This document shows, piece after piece, positions 8,296-15,548 of a stretch of 22,680 nucleotides of DNA. The DNA is from a virus, in IMG/VR virus record IMGVR_UViG_3300001450_000020, positions 8,798 through 31,477 of that record, one strand, 5' to 3'. The translations under genes were made by a program, and so were the position numbers. The stretch's first letter is position 1. Each line of letters begins with the position of its first letter. The notes beneath the pieces are model-generated. The model worked only from the letters and a program-made list of their open reading frames with translations, had not been told where the DNA came from and searched no databases.

Positions 8296-9305
8296 ATTAA
8301 TTTATTTATTTTATTTTTACTTTGTTCAGCAGTATGATCTTTTCTAAAATCAGAAATATCTTTGAAACCATTTTTTCTAGTACTAAACCTCTGTAAGAAA
8401 ATAGGAGTAAATCCATATTTCTTTCTTAAATTATTAGCACCCTTAACACCAGTTAAATCAAAATCGTTTAAGATATATACCTTATTAAATCTTTCATATA
8501 ACTCACGGGCTACAGTATCTTTAATACTAGTAATCTCATTCTGCAACGCAGCACTAATGAATCCAAGAGTTCTAAGAACCATTACATCTTTTAGTGACTT
8601 TGTTATAATTATAAACTCTCCTCTCTCAGGTAGTTGATCCCACCCTTGAAAAATAGTTCTGTTAGTATTACTCATCCATTTATGACCCGTAAGGGATAAT
8701 GGACGGTAAATCTTCCATGTATATATACTATCTTTATAAAACAAATAACCATATATTGGATCATTGTTCTTATAATAGCCTACTACATTTTCTCCTATAA
8801 ATACACATTTACAAGAAAATACATTATATAATGTAAGCATAGCTTCATTTATACCGTATTGACTCCAGTAATGTTTATCTATAAAATTTAAAGACTGAGT
8901 TTTTACACCTATAGTCTTTTTAGCATCAAACTTCAATTCTTTGATAGCCGTAACAAAACCATCGTACGGCTTTACTACAACATTTTTCTTATTATACATT
9001 AAGTCTAATTTGAAATCTTCATTTATTCTAATTAAAGCAGAATAAAAATCACATCCAAATAGGGTTTGAATAAATGTAAATGCATCACCAGTATCTCCGT
9101 TACCGAAATCTTTAAATCTCAGAGTACCTTTACGATCAGTAAAGATGGAAAAACTTGGTTTATCATCTTGTCGGAGCGGACTATTCATTACAACTCCAGA
9201 CTTAAAATCACATCCTAAATAATAGCTAAATAATTGATATTGGCTAATCTTATCTAAAATATGATCCTTAGTTAAAGAAAGTGTTATCTTGTATGGGGAT
9301 TCCAT
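8292..9305 (-). CDS. DNA primase-like protein with Toprim domain
   Basis: The 337-residue protein begins with a CHC2-like fold region: SPLRQDDKPSFSIF at 42-55 and FKDFGNGDTGDAFTFIQ at 64-80. The zinc-binding cysteines of DnaG primases are missing. A Toprim domain follows at about 230-295, with FIIITKSLKDVM and the DxD motif NDFDLTG (280-286). The usual catalytic glutamate of the first Toprim motif is lysine (K236). It would lay primers for the family A polymerase and works next to SSB and the DnaB-like helicase. There is no helicase domain in the same chain, unlike T7 gp4. A strong hairpin sits 6 bases before the ATG. Confidence 0.8.
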   Translation of the reverse strand: MESPYKITLSLTKDHILDKISQYQLFSYYLGCDFKSGVVMNSPLRQDDKPSFSIFTDRKGTLRFKDFGNGDTGDAFTFIQTLFGCDFYSALIRINEDFKLDLMYNKKNVVVKPYDGFVTAIKELKFDAKKTIGVKTQSLNFIDKHYWSQYGINEAMLTLYNVFSCKCVFIGENVVGYYKNNDPIYGYLFYKDSIYTWKIYRPLSLTGHKWMSNTNRTIFQGWDQLPERGEFIIITKSLKDVMVLRTLGFISAALQNEITSIKDTVARELYERFNKVYILNDFDLTGVKGANNLRKKYGFTPIFLQRFSTRKNGFKDISDFRKDHTAEQSKNKINKLI

Positions 9306-9311
9306 TGTAAA

Positions 9312-9345
9312 TAGATAAGGGGAGCATTACACTCCCCTATATCTA
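9312..9345 (-). terminator. Intercistronic hairpin between SSB and primase genes
   Basis: TAGATA plus AGGGGAG (9312-9324) pairs with CTCCCCT (9332-9338) and TATCTA (9340-9345), with one bulged A at 9339: a 13-bp stem with a seven-base loop. In mRNA polarity it follows the SSB stop and ends 6 bases before the primase ATG, with only a weak TATTTAC tail. It probably lowers primase and rII expression relative to SSB, by attenuation or by 3'-end protection of SSB mRNA. The loop resembles that of the hairpin at 21357-21389. Confidence 0.6.
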
Positions 9346-9358
9346 AAGTTTAACTTAC

Positions 9359-9937
9359 CTAGAAAGGTAAATCAGAACTAGCAGGCTCCGTTACAGCACC
9401 ATTAGATGGCGCAGTAGATGTTAAAGAAGAAGGGTTTTCAGCTTCGTCTTTCTCCATTTTATCAAAGTTTGTGATATTAAGTTTTGTTTTATCAACACTC
9501 ATATCTTCTAAGAATGGAACATATTTAGGAATAGAAACATAATTGTTGTAACTGTAAACAGTCTTAACTCTTAATTTCTTACCTACATATGTATTTCCTA
9601 ATAATGCAATTACTTGCTGGCAAAAGCCTTCAAAGTCTTGTGCATTTACAACAGCTTTGTCTTCTGTTAAGAATTTAGTCATAATATGCTTAACTCTTTT
9701 CATTTGAGACTGTGCTTTCTTTTCCCATCCTTCATTGTTTACATCAATAGGCCATTCTAGATGACTTAATGCAGACCCATCAGGCGCAGTAAAAGAAAAT
9801 TTTAAGAAACTGTTTCCGTTAGAAGCTGTTTCCATACTCACATTTGTCATTTCTGCATTTTCACTAATTCCTAATGGAAATACTTTGGTTGACGAACCTT
9901 CTGATTTAACCTTCTGGTTAATTTGATACATACTCAT
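9359..9937 (-). CDS. ssb: Single-stranded DNA-binding protein
   Basis: The 192-residue protein has a beta-rich N-terminal region (about 1-150) and a low-complexity S/T/A/P/E linker. It ends in SSDLPF, the acidic-hydrophobic tail type (compare DDDIPF) by which SSB proteins recruit replication and repair partners. It lies directly downstream of the Sak4-like ATPase gene, a common phage pairing. It should coat ssDNA during replication and annealing. The N-terminus is not an obvious bacterial SSB OB fold by eye, so a T7 gp2.5-like or phage-specific OB fold is possible. The leader (9938-9960) is almost pure A/T, typical of Bacteroidota translation starts. Confidence 0.78.
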   Translation of the reverse strand: MSMYQINQKVKSEGSSTKVFPLGISENAEMTNVSMETASNGNSFLKFSFTAPDGSALSHLEWPIDVNNEGWEKKAQSQMKRVKHIMTKFLTEDKAVVNAQDFEGFCQQVIALLGNTYVGKKLRVKTVYSYNNYVSIPKYVPFLEDMSVDKTKLNITNFDKMEKDEAENPSSLTSTAPSNGAVTEPASSDLPF

Positions 9938-9968
9938 AATTTTAAATTAATTTAATTAAACTTCACTT

Positions 9969-10640
9969 TTATTCATTATAATACTTGTGCATGGTGTCTT
10001 TCACCATTTTTAAATCATTAGGTATTTGGTAATCTTCAAACATCCCAGCAGGTGACTTTGCAGTCGATACACCATCTGTTTGTGTTTGGAAGAAATATTC
10101 ATTTTTACCTTTACCATCCGATTCAATGTGGGTAAACAAAACCACACTCGACATAGATTCTAATACAATCTTGTCTAACTGTTTTCCAGCTGTCATCACT
10201 TTACGATATTGAGCACCCATATCAGTATATCCCTCATCGGAATGTGATAATACAAATACATCAACATCATCAGGTACAACTTGGTTTATGACCGTGAAAA
10301 TGTCATATATACCGCCTGATAAACTAGCCCATTTCTCAAAACCTTTGATGTGACGTTCTCCCATTACTTTATCGGTCATAACGCGATTAATAGTGTCGAT
10401 CACAATAGTTTTAATGTGCTTTGCCTTTTCTGGTATAACTTTTAACGTATTTACAATATCTACAAGGCTAGAAGCAGTCGCATAGTTTTTATTTTCTTTA
10501 CTATAGTTCTTTTTCCATCCTTTAATAGGTAGTGGTTTTTGATCACAGTTTAACCATAAGGTTGATTTTGGGTCGAGATTGCTCCCGCTTGTAGACTTGC
10601 CTGATCCAGACTTTCCACAAATGATTACTAAATTTGCCAT
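9969..10640 (-). CDS. Sak4-like RecA-fold ATPase (phage recombinase)
   Basis: The 223-residue protein has Walker A GKSGSGKST (9-17) at the extreme N-terminus and Walker B HIKTIVIDT (75-83, D82). LSHSD and VVLFTHIES strands follow in a RecA-like core with no extra domains. This compact AAA/RecA layout matches Sak4-type single-strand annealing ATPases, which act with a cognate SSB; an SSB gene follows 31 bases downstream and a RecB-like nuclease is in the same transcript. It therefore probably promotes phage homologous recombination. Another RecA-fold NTPase role cannot be excluded. The ATG starts one base after the previous stop (TAATATG). Confidence 0.78.
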   Translation of the reverse strand: MANLVIICGKSGSGKSTSGSNLDPKSTLWLNCDQKPLPIKGWKKNYSKENKNYATASSLVDIVNTLKVIPEKAKHIKTIVIDTINRVMTDKVMGERHIKGFEKWASLSGGIYDIFTVINQVVPDDVDVFVLSHSDEGYTDMGAQYRKVMTAGKQLDKIVLESMSSVVLFTHIESDGKGKNEYFFQTQTDGVSTAKSPAGMFEDYQIPNDLKMVKDTMHKYYNE

Positions 10641-10641
10641 A

Positions 10642-10905
10642 TTAAAAGGGTAATTTTTTTTGGTTATTAAATTTTTCTAATTCAAACTCTAGATGAGCTA
10701 TAGCCTTGGTTACACAATCTACAGGAGTATCGTGCTTATGATACGCCCTAATTATATATGTAACAGCGGTCGCGAGATGGTACGGAAGATCAAAGTTGTC
10801 ACATACTTTACGAGCTTCATATCCATTTTTACCTTTATAATACTCAGGTACTCTCTTGTCTGTCTCTAGGTTATCCAGAGTTGATGTTGCTATGTGCTTT
10901 TTCAA
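10642..10905 (-). CDS. DUF3310-like small protein, TTG start
   Basis: The 87-residue product contains PEYYKGKNGYEARKVCDNFDL and LATAVTYIIRA with a C-terminal KAIAHLEFELEKF, the pattern of the DUF3310 phage family (P-x-Y-Y ... A-x-x-Y-I-x-R-A ... A-x-x-x-L-E). The family is sometimes annotated as nucleotide-kinase-like, but its function is unproven. No in-frame ATG exists before the conserved core. The best start is TTG at 10903-10905; a frame-shifted ATG four bases upstream (10907-10909) opens only a 12-codon frame. The gene sits between the DnaB-like helicase and Sak4-like genes. Confidence 0.75.
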   Translation of the reverse strand: MKKHIATSTLDNLETDKRVPEYYKGKNGYEARKVCDNFDLPYHLATAVTYIIRAYHKHDTPVDCVTKAIAHLEFELEKFNNQKKLPF

Positions 10906-10925
10906 GCATTTTTTCTACATTATTT

Positions 10926-11909
10926 CTACTTTGTGGTCCCATCTTCTATTTTTAATTGGTAATTAACTTCTTTTGGGAAATCAATTACACGGTTATACTT
11001 AAGTTCATTTTTCATTTTAGCAATACAAGGCTGACCTTCTCTTACTTTAATAAAATGCCAAAACAAAGCACCAGCTGTAGGCCAGGCTTTAGCTCCATAA
11101 GTATCCATACCTAATTGCTCAGGGTTCATAGATACCATTACCAAATCAGAAAACATAAATACAGAATCACCACCAAACAAATCTTTCTTTTTAGGAAACT
11201 GTTGAGATGGTTCTGTTACTCTGTCTGCTGACTCGATTTCTCTGTTTAATTGGCTCAAGAATACAAATGATATTTTATGTTGTTTCTTTAATGCATTAGC
11301 CATAATCATAAGCTCAACAAGAACTAAACGTTCCATCTCACCTTGCTTACCACGGACTAATATAGTATGATCTAACATAATCATTATACCTCTATCTTTA
11401 TTAAAGTCTTCAGCTATAAATTTCTCAATAGTATTTTTAATCATTTCCACAGTACCAGGCATTTCTACATAGTAAATAGGTAATTTATTAAACTCTTTTT
11501 GAGCGGCTAAAACTTTATAGAATTCAGAATCATAAAGACTAAATCCATCAATACCACTATGTAACTGTCTAGTAGTCATGCTTAACTCATTTGATAACTT
11601 TCTACTAACTAATTGACGCGCTAACATCTCGAAGTTAAATGAAAGTACAGCAAAGTTTTCATCAGGATTTAGTTTAAACAGCTCTGTTTCTAGTTGATTG
11701 ATAATAGCAGTTTTACCACTACCAGACATACCCGCTATAGTATGTATAGTGTTCCACTCTATACCATCCATACTCACATGGTTATATTTAGACCATGGAG
11801 TTCTCAAAGACTTAATAAGTCCCTGTCTACGCTGATCAATATACTGCACAGCGTCATGCGTCGCTTTTGCTATACTTTTATAGTATAGGCTTACTTTTTT
11901 ATTATCCAT
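10926..11909 (-). CDS. DnaB-like replicative helicase (RecA-fold motor domain)
   Basis: The 327-residue protein corresponds to the C-terminal motor domain of DnaB. Walker A is GMSGSGKT (60-67), LSFNFEM (89-95) is motif 1a with the E of the DnaB family, Walker B is IMIMLDH (175-181), and FLSQLNREIE (217-226) is the motif 3 glutamine region. The DnaB N-terminal helical domain is absent and there is no fused primase, so it probably works with the separate primase and perhaps the protein encoded just upstream as loader. A basic N-terminal tail (1-35) precedes the core. It starts three bases after the upstream stop and heads the replication gene series. Confidence 0.85.
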   Translation of the reverse strand: MDNKKVSLYYKSIAKATHDAVQYIDQRRQGLIKSLRTPWSKYNHVSMDGIEWNTIHTIAGMSGSGKTAIINQLETELFKLNPDENFAVLSFNFEMLARQLVSRKLSNELSMTTRQLHSGIDGFSLYDSEFYKVLAAQKEFNKLPIYYVEMPGTVEMIKNTIEKFIAEDFNKDRGIMIMLDHTILVRGKQGEMERLVLVELMIMANALKKQHKISFVFLSQLNREIESADRVTEPSQQFPKKKDLFGGDSVFMFSDLVMVSMNPEQLGMDTYGAKAWPTAGALFWHFIKVREGQPCIAKMKNELKYNRVIDFPKEVNYQLKIEDGTTK

Positions 11910-11912
11910 AAT

Positions 11913-12500
11913 TTAAATTAAATCTTGTCCGTATTTTGCATCTGCTTGTTGTATAGTTGTATTTGTATCTAACAAGCCTTCATATGCATCCCAGGCATTC
12001 TTATTTATATAAGTTTCTAGCGCATGCATATACTGCATATTACCACCTCGTTTTCTTATCTGTAATTCTTTACTTAAGCAATCTAAAACATGTTTATGTT
12101 TAATAAGATTACCTTTAATAAATCTATCATACTTTTCTTTACATACAATAGCTGATTTAGCAGATAAACTAGAAGGTCGTAATATTCTTAACGAACTACC
12201 ATTAGATACTTTTAATGGATAGTGGTTAAATAGCTCTGTAAAGTAAGACTCCTCTATACCTATGAGTTCTCTTACTTTATCTCGTGCTATTGTTATACAA
12301 GTTAAAGGATTCTTAGGGTCACAGGATAATATATATCCTTGTGCTACTAAGCCTTGTATCTCCTTTTGTGCAAATCCATATAGATTTACATAATTTACAA
12401 ATAGTTCCGTGTTGTCTTCAAATAATAAAACTAACATAACATACTGAGATGCTGTTAATTTATTTTTTATGAGTCCAGGAACATTGATTTCTATATTCAT
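11913..12500 (-). CDS. Putative winged-helix replication protein (initiator or helicase loader candidate)
   Basis: The 195-residue protein has an N-terminal region (about 14-75: LTASQYVMLVLLFED, then YGFAQKEIQGLVAQGYI) that reads like a winged-helix domain. A helical C-terminal part follows (YEGLLDTNTTIQQADAKYG near the end). It lies three bases upstream of the DnaB-like helicase gene and has a perfect TAnnTTTG box just before it. Position and predicted fold suggest a replication initiator or helicase loader comparable to DnaD/phage O-P proteins; this is inference. I found no ATPase motif. Confidence 0.6.
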   Translation of the reverse strand: MNIEINVPGLIKNKLTASQYVMLVLLFEDNTELFVNYVNLYGFAQKEIQGLVAQGYILSCDPKNPLTCITIARDKVRELIGIEESYFTELFNHYPLKVSNGSSLRILRPSSLSAKSAIVCKEKYDRFIKGNLIKHKHVLDCLSKELQIRKRGGNMQYMHALETYINKNAWDAYEGLLDTNTTIQQADAKYGQDLI

Positions 12501-12520
12501 AGGCAGGCTTTAAAAGTTAA

Positions 12521-12528
12521 CAAATATA
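12521..12528 (-). promoter_or_regulatory. Candidate -7 promoter box for the replication genes
   Basis: The minus strand reads TATATTTG, an exact match to the Bacteroidota -7 element TAnnTTTG, ending 20 bases before the ATG at 12500. No TTG -33 element stands at the expected distance, so it may be a weak or sigma-independent site. It lies in the gap between the 53-aa gene and the putative initiator, a logical place for an internal promoter. Confidence 0.35.
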
Positions 12529-12534
12529 AGAAAA

Positions 12535-12696
12535 TTATAGTTTATATACTACTTTTTTCTCGGGTTTTTTCTTCTTTGTATACGTTGTAATAGTGTGTTT
12601 TCCAATGACTTGAGTCGTTTTGTACACCACTTTTTGTTCAGCACTTGAGCCGTATACTCTCAAAGCTTTTTCGTATGAATCTTCTTTATATTCCAT
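12535..12696 (-). CDS. Small basic hypothetical protein (53 aa)
   Basis: ATG at 12694-12696 opens 53 codons ending at TAA 12535-12537. It begins MEYKEDSYEKALRVYGSSAE and ends in a lysine-rich tail (TKKKKPEKKVVYKL). The start follows the radical SAM stop by two bases (TAATTATG), so it is probably translationally coupled. Composition fits a small nucleic-acid-binding or regulatory protein, but no family is recognised. It fills an otherwise empty gap of about 200 bases. Confidence 0.6.
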   Translation of the reverse strand: MEYKEDSYEKALRVYGSSAEQKVVYKTTQVIGKHTITTYTKKKKPEKKVVYKL

Positions 12697-12698
12697 AA

Positions 12699-13556
12699 TT
12701 AAAATATGTATCTAATTGTATTCCACGGTATTATACTGTCGTGAAGTTCTACAAATTGGTTAATATAATTTCTCTTAAGTCCTAATTTATATCTATAGTT
12801 TGTACCACCATACTGTGAAGTTTTAGCTTCTTGTAATTTAGGTACCCATAGATGTTTCTCAGTCTCAGGATGATTCTCCATATTCTTCATATGCTTAGAT
12901 TCATTATGAGTTAGAAAAATAACTTCCGCAAGGACGCAATCTTTATGTTCTACATAATCATTAAGCATATTGAATAAATCTGTATAATCTTGTTTCCAGT
13001 TTTTATATAATATAACTGGACTAAAGTTTACATGTACATCGTACCCCGCATCTATAAATGTATTAATAGCTTTTATTCTATCAATTATTTTAGTAGTATG
13101 AGGTTCGTGTAAGTCAGACATATGCTGTGGCATTAAACTAAATCTAATCCGTATTTTGTTTAGAGGATTAAACTCTAACAACATAGGGTTTACATATTTA
13201 GTAGCAAAACTACCCATAGCCACAGGATGATCTCTGAAGAACTCAAATATTCTTTTCCAGTTATGATGTTTAGCATGAAGAGCAAAGTCTTCGTTACAAC
13301 TAATATCATAACTAGTCAGAGTAGGATGAGTTTGATTAGGTTTCTCTACCGGTGTAAAGAAAGCGTGATTATTAACAGCAGTCAATATATCATGCTCATT
13401 TACAGCAATAGATAATCCTTCAGGTTGATGACGTTTCATATAACAATAAGAACAGTTATATAAACAACCATAACCAAACGAAGGGCTAATAAAATCTGTT
13501 GATCTTCCCGAAGGTCTTATTATCATAGACTTTCGCTTAACTTTTGTTAGTTTCAT
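12699..13556 (-). CDS. Radical SAM protein, spore photoproduct lyase (SPL) family
   Basis: The 285-residue protein has the radical SAM cluster C31-x3-C35-x2-C38 (GCLYNCSYCYMKR), which binds the 4Fe-4S cluster. Downstream it carries the SPL-family strand VNFSPVILYKNWKQDY (about 176-191). SPL reverses a UV-induced thymine dimer by radical chemistry. C87 in SYDISCNED lies 49 residues after the cluster, close to the 43-residue offset of the hydrogen-donor cysteine of Bacillus SPL (C98 to C141), so a repair role is plausible but unproven; related proteins have other substrates. The gene starts with an ATGA overlap behind a small cysteine-containing gene. Confidence 0.78.
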   Translation of the reverse strand: MKLTKVKRKSMIIRPSGRSTDFISPSFGYGCLYNCSYCYMKRHQPEGLSIAVNEHDILTAVNNHAFFTPVEKPNQTHPTLTSYDISCNEDFALHAKHHNWKRIFEFFRDHPVAMGSFATKYVNPMLLEFNPLNKIRIRFSLMPQHMSDLHEPHTTKIIDRIKAINTFIDAGYDVHVNFSPVILYKNWKQDYTDLFNMLNDYVEHKDCVLAEVIFLTHNESKHMKNMENHPETEKHLWVPKLQEAKTSQYGGTNYRYKLGLKRNYINQFVELHDSIIPWNTIRYIF

Positions 13557-14008
13557 AGTGGGAATATTCCTATATCCATCATTTCATCATAATCATAGTT
13601 CGTACTTAAAGCAGTATCAATATTTATTAGCTTTTTACTCCAGCCATAAACATTACCATTATATACTAAACAATGATCAGGTAAAACAGTTCTATTATTA
13701 ACAAAATCAACACCTTTATCTGTTAGAGTCCAAGTACCTATTTCATCACCGTCTTCAATTAACGACCATTTTTCTGCATATGCATAATCCATGGTTGTTG
13801 CTCTTAGTTTAAGTTTAGCAAATTCATTTTGTACATGTATATATTTCTTGTTAACTGCTCCAAGTTTATACATAATAATTAATGCTCGAGCTATACCTGA
13901 ATTTAATTTACGTTTATATGCTTTTACATATTTATCACAACAAGGACATGTAGCCCCGGTTTTAAAATTATCTCTTAGATATTGTTTTGCTTCGGCTATT
14001 GTTTTCAT
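13553..14008 (-). CDS. Hypothetical phage protein with CPCC motif
   Basis: The 151-residue protein starts MKTIAEAKQYLRDNF and has CPCC at residues 21-24 next to KYVKAYKRKLNSGIARALI, followed by a region with winged-helix character (WTLTDKGVDFVNNR around 92-105). The cysteine knuckle could bind zinc, although only one further cysteine (about residue 113) is present, so a full site is not evident. Function unknown; a DNA-binding or regulatory role is a guess. It overlaps both neighbours by ATGA (14005-14008 and 13553-13556), giving a three-gene coupled unit with the zinc-ribbon and SPL-like genes. Confidence 0.7.
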   Translation of the reverse strand: MKTIAEAKQYLRDNFKTGATCPCCDKYVKAYKRKLNSGIARALIIMYKLGAVNKKYIHVQNEFAKLKLRATTMDYAYAEKWSLIEDGDEIGTWTLTDKGVDFVNNRTVLPDHCLVYNGNVYGWSKKLINIDTALSTNYDYDEMMDIGIFPL

Positions 14009-14244
14009 GATTCATCCCTATCTGCATCCATTTGAGCTTCTTGAGCATCTTCTAGACGTTGTTGTTTATATTCATGAGTTTCTTCAGGGTATTCAAATAG
14101 ATCTTCACATTTACTACATTTATACATAGCGTCTTCTTTTCTAAACTCTAGTTCTGTGTATTCATCCCCACAGCAGGGGCTTACTAAGTTGGGGTCATCA
14201 TCCGGGGATGCTAACTTCCACTTATCATATTTATCTAATGACAT
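14005..14244 (-). CDS. Small zinc-ribbon protein
   Basis: The 79-residue acidic protein has SPCCGDEY (C24, C25) and YKCSKCEDLFE (C43, C46), a two-knuckle pattern typical of a zinc ribbon, followed by a charged helical tail rich in E, Q and D. Such mini-ribbons often bind RNA polymerase or nucleic acid, but the partner cannot be told. It follows a hairpin-containing gap, so it may be the first gene of the zinc-ribbon/CPCC/SPL unit. Its stop overlaps the next start as ATGA. Confidence 0.7.
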   Translation of the reverse strand: MSLDKYDKWKLASPDDDPNLVSPCCGDEYTELEFRKEDAMYKCSKCEDLFEYPEETHEYKQQRLEDAQEAQMDADRDES

Positions 14245-14278
14245 AATATTGATTTTAAAGATTAATAAATTAAAAATA

Positions 14279-14350
14279 ATGAGGACTGGAGCAATTCAGC
14301 GCTGCAATGTTATCTGAAATTTAATACGTTCAGCTTTGCTCCAGTCTCAT
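14279..14350 (-). terminator. Long hairpin at the 3' end of the SF2 helicase gene
   Basis: Positions 14279-14294 and 14336-14350 are reverse complements over 15 bp with one bulged G (14283 or 14284). The 41-base interior contains its own short complementary segments (CTGAA/TTCAG, and a CAGCGCTG palindrome at 14297-14304). The right arm is the end of the helicase coding sequence. In mRNA polarity the stem is followed by TATTTTTAATTTATT, a moderate U-rich tail. It probably ends or attenuates the polymerase/helicase transcript. Confidence 0.6.
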
Positions 14351-15538
14351 TAACTCAACACTATGACCATCCTGGGCAGAATTTACCCACTTTTCCTCTT
14401 GACTTCCTTCAATGTATAGATGAAAAATAAGCGCCTGCTTACCTTCTTCCCATCTTACGGTTCTACCGATACGTTGAATTAAATCTTTGACTTTACTGGT
14501 TCCACTGGCTATAATAGCCATTGAAATATCCGGGACATTCATGCCCTCGTTCAAAGCTTTCGCAGTAGAGATCCGTGTTACTTTAGTTCTGTTATCTATA
14601 AGCTTGTCTAAGTTAGCAGTTCTTGCTTTCTTACCAATCTTACTATGAAAACTCACACAAGTATCACCTAACTCTTCTGTAACTTTGTCAGCAAAATCTA
14701 TTGTTTGAGAAAAAATGATTGTTTTCCGTTCAGGATACATATCACATAGTTGTTGAACTGCAGTAACTTTAGCGGAAGCATTATATAATAACTTCTTGCG
14801 TTTAGCCATTGCAGCATTACATTGATAAGGGAATGTTTTATTCTCATCATCAATGCTCATACCTTTCTGTTGTAGGAACTTATTGTATATAGCTGGTTTC
14901 ATACATGCATACATGAGTTTCAGATCTTTATCAAACAAAGTAAACAACCTATTGAAGTTGTTATTTGCATGAGTATATGATCTTTTCTCTATTCCTGATA
15001 ATTTTAGTGGTATATTGTAAATCTTATATTCACTGATTAATCCTAATTTACTAGCTTCTGCAGTACTTACTTTTGCACAAATAGGTGCTACAGCAGTCAG
15101 TAATCTAAGTTTAATTGGGTCTATATAAGCACTTAGTCCTAATATTCTTGGACTATGGTTATTTGCAAAGAAGTTAAAATATTCAGGAGATATATAATTA
15201 TGTATCTCATCAGCTATTACTAAATCATAATGTTCACCTACATATTTATAGGCTGTCTGTATACACACAGTCTTTACACATGATTCAAATAATAATTGTT
15301 CATCCCATTTTTTAAATTCTTCTTTCCACGACCTGTCTCTAATAGTTTGTGTAGGAGTTAATACTAAGATTTTACAATCCATACCCACTCTTTTAGCTAT
15401 TAAAGCTGCCGCTAGTACACCACATCTGGTTTTACCCACACCTGTAGCATACTGGAGAGTCCCTCTTCCTTTGAAGCGAGACCACCATTTGTTTAGACCG
15501 TCACGTTGGACTTGATCTTTAACATCGTTAGCTTTCAT
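14330..15538 (-). CDS. SF2 (DEAD/DEAH-like) DNA helicase
   Basis: The 402-residue protein has all the main SF2 motifs: Walker A ATGVGKT (31-37), DEIH box (110-113), SAY in the motif III position (136-138), IIFSQT (274-279) opening the second domain, GMNVPDIS (332-339) as motif V and QRIGRTVR (355-362) as motif VI. It resembles the compact phage helicases related to UvsW/RAD25 that remodel replication forks and recombination intermediates. The spacing to the polymerase gene is only 10 bases. Its final codons form one arm of a long hairpin. It has no nuclease or zinc extension. Confidence 0.85.
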   Translation of the reverse strand: MKANDVKDQVQRDGLNKWWSRFKGRGTLQYATGVGKTRCGVLAAALIAKRVGMDCKILVLTPTQTIRDRSWKEEFKKWDEQLLFESCVKTVCIQTAYKYVGEHYDLVIADEIHNYISPEYFNFFANNHSPRILGLSAYIDPIKLRLLTAVAPICAKVSTAEASKLGLISEYKIYNIPLKLSGIEKRSYTHANNNFNRLFTLFDKDLKLMYACMKPAIYNKFLQQKGMSIDDENKTFPYQCNAAMAKRKKLLYNASAKVTAVQQLCDMYPERKTIIFSQTIDFADKVTEELGDTCVSFHSKIGKKARTANLDKLIDNRTKVTRISTAKALNEGMNVPDISMAIIASGTSKVKDLIQRIGRTVRWEEGKQALIFHLYIEGSQEEKWVNSAQDGHSVELMRLEQS

Positions 15539-15548
15539 AGTTAATAGT

